A model generated the notes under the pieces. That model worked only from the letters and a program-made list of their open reading frames with translations. It was not told where the DNA came from and made no database searches. Of a stretch of 64,000 nt of DNA, positions 17,000-25,052 are shown piece after piece. How positions within the stretch are numbered: the first letter of the stretch is position 1; the number at the start of each line of letters is the position of its first letter. A program made the position numbers and the translations under genes. The stretch comes from Phycisphaeraceae bacterium (GTDB lineage Bacteria; Planctomycetota; Phycisphaerae; Phycisphaerales; UBA1924), in contig JACKHC010000001.1 in assembly GCA_020639235.1 (NCBI GenBank), positions 2,046,001 to 2,110,000 on the forward strand, read 5' to 3'.

Positions 17000-17749
17000 C
17001 TAGTGGAGGCGGGCGTCGTTTGGGGCGCGGGAGAGATTGAGTTTGGTCTTGTGTTGCGACTCGGCTTTGGCGCCGTCGGCGTGGTGGCCTTTGGTGTAGT
17101 GCTTCTGCCAGTCTTCGGGCTTGCGGTTGGGGTCGTCGATCATGGCGCGGCGGCTCTGCGAGAACGCCTTGAAGCGATCGTGTTCGAGCGCATCGGACTC
17201 GATGGGCCTTGCGTCGAGTTGGTAGGACTCGATTTCGTCGAGGCGGATGGGCTGGATCATGCAGATCGGTTCGCCCTCGAGGAATGAGACCGGGTGGTTG
17301 GGCTCGGTGCAGCGCCAGTTCATGGTGAATGTGGCGGAGTTCCAGTCGGTTTCGACGACGCCGTCGAGCGCGACGATGGCGCGCTTGGGGGTGTTGGTGG
17401 GACCTCGGACCAGGAGCGCGACGCCGGGAGGCGTTCGGAAGAGCCATGGGAGTGAGAATGTGAGGATGCCGAACCCGAAGTGCGAGGTGATGGATGAGCG
17501 GAAGCGTTCGGAGCCGAGCGCGAGGTTGATGTGCAGCGCGTTTCGCTCGTTGGAGCCGAGCCAGACGACCGAGACATCGGCGGGGCAGTTGACGACCCAT
17601 CCGGCCTGATTGGCGATGGAGAGGGGGAGGCAGCGGTAGGCGAAGCCGTCGGTGCGGTCCATCCATTCGCGCCGGGGTGAAGCGGGTTTGATGGACCAGC
17701 CGCGGGTGTCGGAGACTGCGAAGGCGGTGATGGTGGGCTTGCTGGTCAT
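17000..17749 (-). CDS. DUF6065-like protein
   Basis: 249 residues. The pattern FAYRCLPLSIANQAGWVV near residues 35-52, a central acidic beta-rich region and the closing segment KAFSQSRRAMIDD with EDWQKHYTKG resemble the uncharacterised DUF6065 family; this is from memory of the family pattern. No signal peptide or membrane segment. The ATG overlaps the fabI stop codon (ATGA), so the two are probably co-translated. The association with fatty-acid synthesis is positional only. It converges with the PPC/dockerin gene, 13 bp apart. Confidence 0.65.
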   Translation of the reverse strand: MTSKPTITAFAVSDTRGWSIKPASPRREWMDRTDGFAYRCLPLSIANQAGWVVNCPADVSVVWLGSNERNALHINLALGSERFRSSITSHFGFGILTFSLPWLFRTPPGVALLVRGPTNTPKRAIVALDGVVETDWNSATFTMNWRCTEPNHPVSFLEGEPICMIQPIRLDEIESYQLDARPIESDALEHDRFKAFSQSRRAMIDDPNRKPEDWQKHYTKGHHADGAKAESQHKTKLNLSRAPNDARLH

Positions 17750-18543
17750 GACTCGACGGCGACGCCGATGGTGGAGACGCCGCAATCGACATAGATGTTC
17801 TGGCCGGTGATTCCGGAGGCGAGGTCGGAGAGGAGGAAGAGGGCGGTGTCGCCGACTTCGCGGCCTTCGACATTGCGCTTGAGGGGGGCGTGCTTGGGTG
17901 TCTGGTCGAGCATTTTGTCGATGCCGCCGACGGCGCTGGAGGCGAGGGTGCGGAGGGGGCCGCCGGAGATGGTGTTGACGCGGATGTTGTGGGGTCCGAG
18001 ATCGGCGGCGAGGTAGCGCGCGGTGGCTTCGAGTGCGGCTTTGGCGACGCCCATGACGTTGTAGCCGGGGACGACTTTCTCGGAGCCGTAGTAGGACATG
18101 CCAATCAGTGCTCCGCCGCCGTTATCCGCCATGAGAGGTTTTGCGCGCTGGGCCATGGCGGCGAGTGTGTAGGCGCTGATGTCGACGGCGCTGAGGTACG
18201 CGGCGCGGGGCGTGTCGGCGAACTTGCCGGGCTGGAGCCACTCGCGGTCGGCGAAGGCGATGGAGTGGACGACGAAGTCGAGGCGCTTGAAGCGTTTGGC
18301 GTAGGCGTCGAAGAGTTTGTCGAGGTCGTCATCGGAGCCGGCGTCGCAGGGGAAGAGCCAGGGGTCGGTGATGCCGAGTTTCTCGACGGCCTTGGCGGTG
18401 CGGCGTTCGTTCTTCTCGCCGGGGAGGTGCTGGAAGGCGCAGACGCCGCCCTCGCGGTGGATGGACTCGGCGATGTGCGTGGCGTAGGAGCGGTCGTTTG
18501 CGACGCCGAAGATGAGGCCGGCTTTGCCTTGCATGATGGACAT
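17746..18543 (-). CDS. fabI: Enoyl-[acyl-carrier-protein] reductase (NADH)
   Basis: 265 residues, FabI-type short-chain dehydrogenase. It catalyses the last reduction in each round of type II fatty-acid elongation. The glycine-rich NADH site GLIFGVANDRSYATHIA is at the N-terminus. The FabI-specific Tyr-x6-Lys catalytic pair occurs in YNVMGVAK (about residues 157-164), with the upstream Tyr in MSYYGSEK. The C-terminal ISGGPLRTLASS and DCGVSTIGV segments are canonical. AAGGGA lies eight bases before the ATG. Located between an MDR oxidoreductase (17-bp gap) and a DUF6065-like gene (4-base overlap), likely one operon. Confidence 0.93.
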   Translation of the reverse strand: MSIMQGKAGLIFGVANDRSYATHIAESIHREGGVCAFQHLPGEKNERRTAKAVEKLGITDPWLFPCDAGSDDDLDKLFDAYAKRFKRLDFVVHSIAFADREWLQPGKFADTPRAAYLSAVDISAYTLAAMAQRAKPLMADNGGGALIGMSYYGSEKVVPGYNVMGVAKAALEATARYLAADLGPHNIRVNTISGGPLRTLASSAVGGIDKMLDQTPKHAPLKRNVEGREVGDTALFLLSDLASGITGQNIYVDCGVSTIGVAVES

Positions 18544-18560
18544 GGGTGTCGTTCCCTTGG

Positions 18561-19619
18561 TTATTGCCAGTCGATGACGATTTTGCCGAACTGCTCGGCG
18601 GACTCGAGGCGTTCCCATGCGCGGGCGCCCTCGCGCCAGGGGAAGACCTTGTCGATGACCGGCGACAGGTGGCCGGCGCGGAAGAGGGCGGTGATTTCGC
18701 GGAACTCGTCGTTTGTGCCCATTGTGGAGCCCAGGATGCGGAGTTGGTTCCAGAAGATGCGCGCCTGATCGGTCTCGACGATTGGGCCGCCGGTGTTTCC
18801 CGGTGTGACGAAGGCGCCGCCCCGCGCGAGGGACTTGATGCACTTCATGTGGGTGGGCTTGCCGACGGAGTCGACGGCCATGTCCACGCCGCGTTTGTTG
18901 GTGAGGGCGCGGACCTGTTTGGACCAGTCCTGGCCCTCGTCGAGGATGGCGTCGGTGGCGCCGAGTTCGGTGGCGCGATCGAGTTTCCATTGGTGGCGGC
19001 TGGTGACGATGATTCGGCAGCCGAGCCAGCGCGCGATGGAGAGGGCCGAGGTGGCGACGCCCCCGCCGATGCCGGTGATGAGGACGGATTGGCCGGGGCG
19101 GAGTTGGCCCTTGGTGGCCATCATGGAATAGGCGGTGAGGGTGGTGAGGCCGAAGGCGGCGGCGTGGTGCGGCTCGGCGCCGTCCACGGCGGCGCAGTTG
19201 GCGATGGGCGCGGTGAAGCGCTGGCGGTGCATGCCGTTGTGGTGCTCGCCGATGAGTTGGTAGTCGGGTGCGAGGGTTGAGCCCGGCGGGTCGTCGGGTG
19301 ATTGGCGGTCGGGCTGGCGCACGGCGGCGTTGACGATGACGCGGCGGCCGACCCATGCGGGGTCGACATTGGCGCCGACCGCCTCGACGACAGCGCAGGC
19401 GTCGCAGCCGGAGACTCGGGGGTAGGTGAGGTCGATGCCGGGAATTCCCAGCCCGACCCAGATATCCATGTGGTTCATGGCGCTGGCGAGGGTGCGGAGG
19501 ACGGCGTGACCGGGCGCGGGGTTGTCGGTGGCGGGGTCGGTGTGATCGGTGACGGCGCGGATGTTGCGCGCCACCCCCCCCCCATCTTTGTCTTGTGCTG
19601 AGATGACGAGCGCATTCAT
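18561..19619 (-). CDS. MDR-family alcohol dehydrogenase/quinone oxidoreductase
   Basis: 352 residues of the medium-chain dehydrogenase/reductase superfamily. A GroES-like N-terminal domain (SAMNHMDIWVGLG, PRVSGCDACAVVEAVG) precedes a Rossmann NAD(P) domain with VLITGIGGGVATSALSIARWLG. The four-Cys structural zinc lobe is absent, as in quinone-oxidoreductase-like members. Substrate unknown. The N-terminus includes a Gly triplet encoded by a nine-base C/G homopolymer (about 19573-19582), so length errors there would shift the frame. It is the promoter-proximal gene of the fabI cluster. Confidence 0.83.
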   Translation of the reverse strand: MNALVISAQDKDGGGVARNIRAVTDHTDPATDNPAPGHAVLRTLASAMNHMDIWVGLGIPGIDLTYPRVSGCDACAVVEAVGANVDPAWVGRRVIVNAAVRQPDRQSPDDPPGSTLAPDYQLIGEHHNGMHRQRFTAPIANCAAVDGAEPHHAAAFGLTTLTAYSMMATKGQLRPGQSVLITGIGGGVATSALSIARWLGCRIIVTSRHQWKLDRATELGATDAILDEGQDWSKQVRALTNKRGVDMAVDSVGKPTHMKCIKSLARGGAFVTPGNTGGPIVETDQARIFWNQLRILGSTMGTNDEFREITALFRAGHLSPVIDKVFPWREGARAWERLESAEQFGKIVIDWQ

Positions 19620-19827
19620 GCGCGTCAGTGTAGCGGGGTGCGGCGCGGGTGGTGTCGGGGCTTGATGATGGCGCACTACATATTGGGCGTGCCGGAAAGG
19701 TGGGCACATCTCGGCGTCCAGCGGTGTTATTGGGTGCGGAGGGGCGCGCCGTCGCGCCGATCCAACGAGTCCGCGTCGAGGGGTGCGGCGCGTGCTCCGA
19801 TCGGCACCCTTATGGAGTTATTCACAC

Positions 19828-20094
19828 ATGGTTGCTGCGACTGGTCTTCTGGAAGCCAAGAGCATCGTCAGTGCGGGGACCGCGCTGCTCACTCAGGAGG
19901 ACCTGGTTGATCGCATCCGTCTGTACAACCCGTCGGCGACGGCGCAGTTTCTGGCGCGGTTTGATCGTTGCGAGCTTGAGATGTACTTGCAGCACCTGAT
20001 CGCGACGAGTGTGCCGCGTGGGCGTGGAGCGCGTTGGGAGCGTCCGAACGAGACGCCGGCGATTACGTTTCGGATCGCGGATGACGATGCGTGA
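19828..20094 (+). CDS. Small conserved-looking protein of unknown function
   Basis: 88 residues, no family recognised. The sequence is mostly helical (LLTQEDLVDRIRLYNP, then FDRCELEMYLQHLI) and ends in a beta-like TPAITFRIADDD. No signal peptide or membrane segment. GGAG lies ten bases before the ATG. Codon use matches neighbours, and a hairpin with a T tract follows it, which supports a real gene. Bases 19620-19827 upstream hold no other gene. Confidence 0.65.
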   Translation: MVAATGLLEAKSIVSAGTALLTQEDLVDRIRLYNPSATAQFLARFDRCELEMYLQHLIATSVPRGRGARWERPNETPAITFRIADDDA

Positions 20095-20152
20095 TTGCGC
20101 GGCCAGGTGTTGATTGCCCTTGGCGCTCGGCGCGGTGATGTGATCGATTCGA

Positions 20153-20185
20153 CATGGCTCGCCCTTCGGGTCGAGTCATGGCACC
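20153..20185. repeat. Palindromic repeat type B, copy 2
   Basis: CATGGCTCG/CGAGTCATG (one mismatch) around CCCTTCGGGT, followed by GCACC, matching copy 1 at 14000-14040. The centre is eight bases shorter, but arm sequence and the flanking GCACC are kept. Lies between two converging genes. Confidence 0.7.
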
Positions 20186-20208
20186 GAAAAGTCCGACTGC
20201 CCTCCCCT

Positions 20209-20235
20209 ACCCCTCCCTGAGTGAGGGGGTTTTGT
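20209..20235 (+). terminator. Possible terminator after the 88-residue gene
   Basis: CCCTC/GAGGG stem (20211-20227) with a 7-base loop, then GGTTTTGTT. The stem is short; the T tract supports termination of the plus-strand gene. It abuts the stop codon of the converging response regulator. Confidence 0.5.
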
Positions 20236-20238
20236 TCG

Positions 20239-20748
20239 TCAGTTGCGGCCCATGTCCTTCATCTGGCGGAGGGTCTTCTCGAGTTCGCGCTTGAGGAGGC
20301 GGACGCGGAGGAGCGAGCGGACGCGGGTGACGAGTTCGAGTTTATTGACGGGCTTGGTCAGGAAGTCGTCGGCGCCGCATTCGACGGCGCGCTCGACATC
20401 ACCGACCTCTGAGAGCGCGGTGACCATAACGATGGAGATGTCGCGCGTGTCGGGGCTGGTTTTGAGTTTGGTGCAGAGCTGGAAGCCGCTCATGCGCGGC
20501 ATCATCACATCGAGGAGGATGAGGTCTGGCTGGTGCTCTTCGATGCTGGAGAGGGCTTCGATGCCGTCGGCGGCGAGCCGGGTCTGGCAGCCGATTTCTT
20601 CGAGGTAGGCCTGGAGGAGTTCGCGGTTCTGCTCGTGGTCGTCGACGATGAGGACGGAGGCGGAGCCGAGGTCCATGGCGGCGTCGAGGTCGCGCTCGGC
20701 GGCCGGGGAGAGGGGTTGTTGCGTTGAACCCGAGTCGGGGGCGGACAT
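20239..20748 (-). CDS. Single-domain response regulator
   Basis: 169 residues. An N-terminal tail of about 30 residues is followed by a complete receiver domain: IVDDHEQN acidic pair, phospho-acceptor Asp in LILLDVMMPRMSGF, Thr/Ser switch in VMVTALSE and Lys in FLTKPVNK. A basic helical C-terminus (LLKRELEKTLRQMKDMG) could form a coiled coil. No output domain, so it likely signals by protein contact. No kinase adjoins it. Compare with the receiver at 1923-2300, which has lost these residues. Confidence 0.88.
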   Translation of the reverse strand: MSAPDSGSTQQPLSPAAERDLDAAMDLGSASVLIVDDHEQNRELLQAYLEEIGCQTRLAADGIEALSSIEEHQPDLILLDVMMPRMSGFQLCTKLKTSPDTRDISIVMVTALSEVGDVERAVECGADDFLTKPVNKLELVTRVRSLLRVRLLKRELEKTLRQMKDMGRN

Positions 20749-20824
20749 CCGGTGCTCCGGGGGGTGGGGTCGAGTCGGCGGCGAACCGTCGAATGAGTCA
20801 TCGTAGCGGTGGGTATGGCGGGCG

Positions 20825-20853
20825 TCGAATATGGGCGTATTCCCTGCTATACT
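20825..20853 (+). promoter_or_regulatory. Candidate promoter for the 150-residue gene
   Basis: TATACT at 20848-20853 matches the sigma-70 -10 consensus in five of six positions. TCGAAT at 20825-20830 is a weak -35 at a 17-base gap. The expected leader is about 100 bases. No other promoter candidate is seen before the gene at 20963. Confidence 0.35.
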
Positions 20854-20962
20854 ACGAACATGGGACGGGGTGCCCGTGAGCGGCGCGCCGGCGGATGAAC
20901 TTCACCGTGTCGGCGGGCGTCTGATGGCTTATTGAGGTTCGCAGCAACGGAGACTTCTGACG

Positions 20963-21415
20963 ATGGGCATTTCGGCATGCTGGGCGGATCGGTTTTCGAC
21001 TCCCACCGCGGACGGTCTTGCGAAGGCGATGGACAAGCCGATGTCGGAGTTGGTCGAGTCGGCGCGGTCGTGGCTTCATGAGTTCGGGACGCTGACCGAG
21101 GAAGTTTCCTGGCAGGGCGACTCGTGGCGGTGGACGCTTGTGTACCGGACGGCGGATCGCGACGAGCGTCTACCGTGGGTGTACCTGATTCCGAATCCGG
21201 ATGGGCCGAAGCTGGCGATTCCTTTGCAGGAGTCGGAGGTCAGGAAGTTGCCGCTGGCTCGGGCGAAGAAGCATGTTCGCGACGGGATTTCGACGGCGAA
21301 GCGGGTCGAGGACACGCTGTGGGCGGTCTGGGATGTGGCCTCGAAGTCGGCGCTGGACGATGTGTTTGACCTGGTGAAGCGCCGGCACAAGATGTCGCAG
21401 GAAGCGCGGGCCTAA
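20963..21415 (+). CDS. Uncharacterised 150-residue protein
   Basis: Not recognised with confidence. The layout (helical N-terminus with LVESARSWLHEFG, central strands SWQGDSWRWTLVYRT and LPWVYLIPNPDG, then helical VWDVASKSALDDVFDLVKRRH) loosely resembles the small DUF3788/YdhG-type alpha/beta proteins, a weak impression only. No signal peptide. GGAGA precedes the ATG by nine bases. The stop codon overlaps by three bases the stop of the converging zinc-ribbon gene, so neither gene has room for a terminator between them. Confidence 0.7.
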   Translation: MGISACWADRFSTPTADGLAKAMDKPMSELVESARSWLHEFGTLTEEVSWQGDSWRWTLVYRTADRDERLPWVYLIPNPDGPKLAIPLQESEVRKLPLARAKKHVRDGISTAKRVEDTLWAVWDVASKSALDDVFDLVKRRHKMSQEARA

Positions 21416-22281
21416 TCCGACTTCGGCGCGTGCCAGCCGAGTTCCGCTGACCAGATTGTGCGTGATTGATCGACCGAGTAGGTTCGGGCGAGGTCGTCTG
21501 CGCGGATATCGCGGAGGGGGCGGTCTTTCGTGAGGACCAGCGTCGCGGACCATGTTGCGGGTTCGGCGTCCCTGAGTTGTGCTTCGACTCGGAGCGAGTC
21601 GAGCATGTCGCGTTCGCTGAGCGCGAGGCCGGGGTTGCCGATGCAGCGGGGGCAGATCGATCTCCCGGCGCGCGCGCCGGAGCCGGAGACGATGCGCCGG
21701 TTGCGGCACCGGGGGCAGCCGTTGGCGCTTTGGGCGGCGGCGGATGCCTGCGCGAGCGCCGAGCTGAGCACCGGATCGGATTGTTTGAGATGCGTGATGA
21801 ACTGGGCTGCGGGCTCGGTGCTGAGTACTTCGCGGAGCAGCCGGCCGTCCTCGGCGCGGAGCACGCGGATGGCGTCGGCGAGTCGGTTGCGGAGGTCCTC
21901 GTCGGCGATGGAGCGATCGAGCCGCGTGCGGGAGTCGGCCTGCGATGAGCCCATGGACTGCGCCATCGCGAGCAGCCACTGGCGCTCTTCTGCGGAGGTG
22001 GTGACATCGGCGAGGGCGAGGCACGCGTGGGGGCCGAGTCTGTCGTCGAGCAGGTAGGCGAGGACGAAGAGCGATTGTGCGGTGGACCGGCCGAGGGGGC
22101 CGGGGAGTTCATAGGAGACTTCTTCGCCCAGTTCGAAGTACTCCATCGGGCGATCGGGGGAGAGTTGCGCGAGGCGCGCGGCGACCCAGTTGGGGAGCGT
22201 GGGCTGATCGGCGGGCTGGCGCGCGATGAGCGGGGCGACGAGGAACAACAGGGCGAGCGTCGATGCGATGATCGGCTTCAT
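21412..22281 (-). CDS. Exported zinc-ribbon-like protein, last gene of the ExbBD operon
   Basis: 289 residues, function unknown. Signal peptide at about 1-20 (IIASTLALLFLVAPLIARQ). The middle is helical. Two CxxC pairs, CPRC near residue 188 and CPRC near 209, form a probable zinc ribbon. The C-terminal region is beta-like (WSATLVLTKDRPLRDI). Its ATG overlaps the upstream gene's stop (TGATG). Last of eight tightly overlapping genes that include ExbB and two ExbD proteins, so it may serve that envelope system. A zinc ribbon outside the cytoplasm is unusual. Confidence 0.72.
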   Translation of the reverse strand: MKPIIASTLALLFLVAPLIARQPADQPTLPNWVAARLAQLSPDRPMEYFELGEEVSYELPGPLGRSTAQSLFVLAYLLDDRLGPHACLALADVTTSAEERQWLLAMAQSMGSSQADSRTRLDRSIADEDLRNRLADAIRVLRAEDGRLLREVLSTEPAAQFITHLKQSDPVLSSALAQASAAAQSANGCPRCRNRRIVSGSGARAGRSICPRCIGNPGLALSERDMLDSLRVEAQLRDAEPATWSATLVLTKDRPLRDIRADDLARTYSVDQSRTIWSAELGWHAPKSD

Positions 22282-25052
22282 CAGAGTCGATCCTCCAGGC
22301 CGAGCCGGATGCTCCAGAGGCGGATCATGGCGGCTTCGGTGCGCGCGATCTGCTCGGTGAGTGTTGCGGCGTTGCGGCGGGCGTCGGCGGTCTGGGACTC
22401 GAGCGCGCTGACCCGGGCGACCTGGCTCGATCGCTCGCCTTTGACGATCATCGACATCAGTTCGTAGCAGGAGAGTTGCGCGACGGCGAATCGCTCGATT
22501 TCATTGGTCGCGAGCCGGCGGCGGGCGCTCTGGAGATCGTCGTGGGCGAGGAGTTCGTCGGAGCGGACGACAATGGTTGCTTCTCGGCGGAGGTCGCGCT
22601 CGAGGCGTTCGGCCGGGGCGTAGGGCGGGATGGCGGCCATGAGCAGCGACATCTCGGTCGGCGCGATGACATCGGGTGCGGCGCCCTGTTCGTCCGAGAC
22701 CGCGGACGAATCGGAGTCTGAGAGTTGCATCGTGTAGAGGCGGGACAGTTCGGACGCGGCCTGATCGGGTGCCGTGGAGAGTTGGCGGGCGTAGAGCTCG
22801 AAGGCCCGATTGAGGAGCGCGGATGCGGCGCGGTCGTGCCAGTCGGGGTGGCGCGGCGGCGGGAGGCGGCGGTCGGTGACGCCTTCGATCATCTCGCTCT
22901 CGGCATCGGTGCGCCCGGTCCGCGGGAGGGACTCGAGGAGGGCGTAGAGCACGCGGAGATCGGAGGCGAAGACGCGGACAACCTGCTGCGCGCTCTGACG
23001 GACCTGGATGGAAGTGTCGTAGTAGGCGGCGTCGGCCAAGACATCGGCGTCGGTCTGTGAGCGGAGTTGTTCGCGGCGGCGGAGTTCCTGCAGGAGTGTG
23101 ACGCGCTCGTTCGCGTCGTTGCCCGCGATGAGGAATCGCTGGCTCCACTCGGCGAGTTGCTCATCGGACGGGCGGGTGAGAACGACCGGAGAGACCTCGA
23201 GCGCGGGCTTGACGAACTCGGGTTGCCACGGTGTCTCCCGGAACAGCGACTGCGCGGAGGTGCTGTCCTGTTGCCAGAGGCGGTGGGCGATCGTGTTGAC
23301 GCGCGCGGCGTGGACGGTCATCGTGAGCCATTGGGAGGTTGAGTTCGGGCTTTCGGGTTGCTCCAGGGTCCGCTGGGCCAGCCCGATCCACTCGTCGCGG
23401 TCGCGCTGGCGTGGTTCGTCGAGGCCGATGTTGAGCGCCCTGTTCCATCGTTCGCGGAGCGCCTTTCGGTTTGGGCCGACGGTGCTGTCGGTGGCGATGA
23501 GTTCGCCCGGTGCTGCGAGATCGGTGCGCTGGCGCAGGATTGCGATGGTCGCGGTGGCGAGGGCCGGGGCGGGGAGCGCTTCATCGTCGGAGAGCCAGTG
23601 CAGGAGTCGGAGGAGTGCGGGTCGGTCGCGCCAGTCCACGGCGTCGAGGGTGAGTGTGCGCGCGCTGTCGAGGATGGTTGCTGTGGAGCGGCCCGCTTCG
23701 AGATGCGCGAGGTCCTCGTAGGTGAGGAGAATCCACTCGTAGTTGGGCGGATCCCATCGGGCGATGCGTGCCGCATCGGCGCACCACTGGCGCCAGATGG
23801 GCTCGTAGTCGGCGGGTTCGATCTCGTGGTTGATCATGGCGCTGGTCAGGTCGACGCCCGCGGATCGCATGGCGGACTCGAGTGAGGCGCGGGGGTCGGT
23901 AGCGCCTTCGTCTGACGGTTCGGCTCCGGCGGCGCGGAGGATGCTCTGGGCGCGTTCTTTCGAGTTGGTGAGCGCGTGGTTTGACTGCGCGAGGCGTGCT
24001 GCGGCGGCGATGGCCCAGGCGCGCTGGCGGAAGCGTGCGGCGTTGGTCGGGGAGGCGTGGTTGGACCACTGCTGGAGGAGTTGCTCGAGGGCCGGGTTCG
24101 CCGAGGCGTCCATGCGGTCGACAGCTTCGTCGAAGGTCTGTGTGATCAGGATTGCGTCGCGGCCCGGGAGATCGGTCCATGTGTCGGCGAGGTTGGCATC
24201 GATCGCGAGGAGCACATCGGATGCTGCGGCGTCGCGTGAGGCGGCTCCGCCGTCGCGGAGTTGGCGGAGCACGGCGAGAATCTCTCGGGACTCTCTCGGG
24301 ACGGTGGTGATCGGGGCGATCGTGCCGGCGGACTCCGACACGGGTCTGGGTTGGATCTCTCTGGCTTGCGGTGACTTGGTGGTGCGCGACGACTCGTGCG
24401 GCGAGGGCCAGATGACGCGGACGAGACCGACGGCCGCGACGATGTTGAGCACGACCAGCGCGATGGTTGTGAAGGAGATGCGCTTCGGCTTGTCTGTCTG
24501 CGGGGCTGATGCCTGCGCGACGACGGGCGCGCGGGTCGCGAGCCGAACGGGGGGTGCGGGTGCGGCGGGAGGGGGTGACTGGAAGACGAGATGGAGTTCG
24601 TCGGGGTTTATGCCGAACACATCGGCGAGCGCCATGACGCGCAGGCGGGAGCGGGCGTTCCAGCCGCCGGAATGGGCGATCATCTCGAAGCAGGCGAGCC
24701 GGAATGCTTCGAGCGTTGGTTTGGGGCGCGGCGATGCGGCCTGTGGTGACTGCGAGGTTGCGGTTGTTGGTTGTTGCGCGGACGGGGCTGACCACATGGC
24801 GATCATGGCGGCGCGGGTCTCAGCGTCCATGAGCTGCGCGGCCGCGACATGGAGCGCGAGTCGGACTTCCTCGGCGTCGGGCGTGCGCGCTTCGGGGTGG
24901 CGGGCGATTCGATCGAGTGCGCGTTTGAGGGCGGCTAGGACGGCCTCGGGCTCGCATTGATCGGGTGCGACGCCCAGCACGCCGAAGGGGCCGGTGGCGG
25001 GATCGGCGTCTGGGAGGAAGCGGCGGAGGGGAGACTCGTGCGGCTGGCTCAT
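22281..25052 (-). CDS. Large membrane protein with J-domain-like N-terminus
   Basis: 923 residues, no family recognised overall. Residues 22-85 follow a DnaJ pattern (FGVLGVAPDQCEPEAVLAAL, then AALKRALDRIARHPE, then LMDAETRAAM), but the catalytic HPD is HPE. One membrane helix at about 193-214 leaves roughly 700 residues outside. That part is alpha-helical, Arg/Glu/Ala-rich and repeat-like, with no signature. The start overlaps the previous stop (ATGA) directly after a run of (C8A)3 on the plus strand. Likely a structural or scaffolding element of the ExbBD operon. Assignment of the J-like segment is inference. Confidence 0.75.
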   Translation of the reverse strand: MSQPHESPLRRFLPDADPATGPFGVLGVAPDQCEPEAVLAALKRALDRIARHPEARTPDAEEVRLALHVAAAQLMDAETRAAMIAMWSAPSAQQPTTATSQSPQAASPRPKPTLEAFRLACFEMIAHSGGWNARSRLRVMALADVFGINPDELHLVFQSPPPAAPAPPVRLATRAPVVAQASAPQTDKPKRISFTTIALVVLNIVAAVGLVRVIWPSPHESSRTTKSPQAREIQPRPVSESAGTIAPITTVPRESREILAVLRQLRDGGAASRDAAASDVLLAIDANLADTWTDLPGRDAILITQTFDEAVDRMDASANPALEQLLQQWSNHASPTNAARFRQRAWAIAAAARLAQSNHALTNSKERAQSILRAAGAEPSDEGATDPRASLESAMRSAGVDLTSAMINHEIEPADYEPIWRQWCADAARIARWDPPNYEWILLTYEDLAHLEAGRSTATILDSARTLTLDAVDWRDRPALLRLLHWLSDDEALPAPALATATIAILRQRTDLAAPGELIATDSTVGPNRKALRERWNRALNIGLDEPRQRDRDEWIGLAQRTLEQPESPNSTSQWLTMTVHAARVNTIAHRLWQQDSTSAQSLFRETPWQPEFVKPALEVSPVVLTRPSDEQLAEWSQRFLIAGNDANERVTLLQELRRREQLRSQTDADVLADAAYYDTSIQVRQSAQQVVRVFASDLRVLYALLESLPRTGRTDAESEMIEGVTDRRLPPPRHPDWHDRAASALLNRAFELYARQLSTAPDQAASELSRLYTMQLSDSDSSAVSDEQGAAPDVIAPTEMSLLMAAIPPYAPAERLERDLRREATIVVRSDELLAHDDLQSARRRLATNEIERFAVAQLSCYELMSMIVKGERSSQVARVSALESQTADARRNAATLTEQIARTEAAMIRLWSIRLGLEDRL

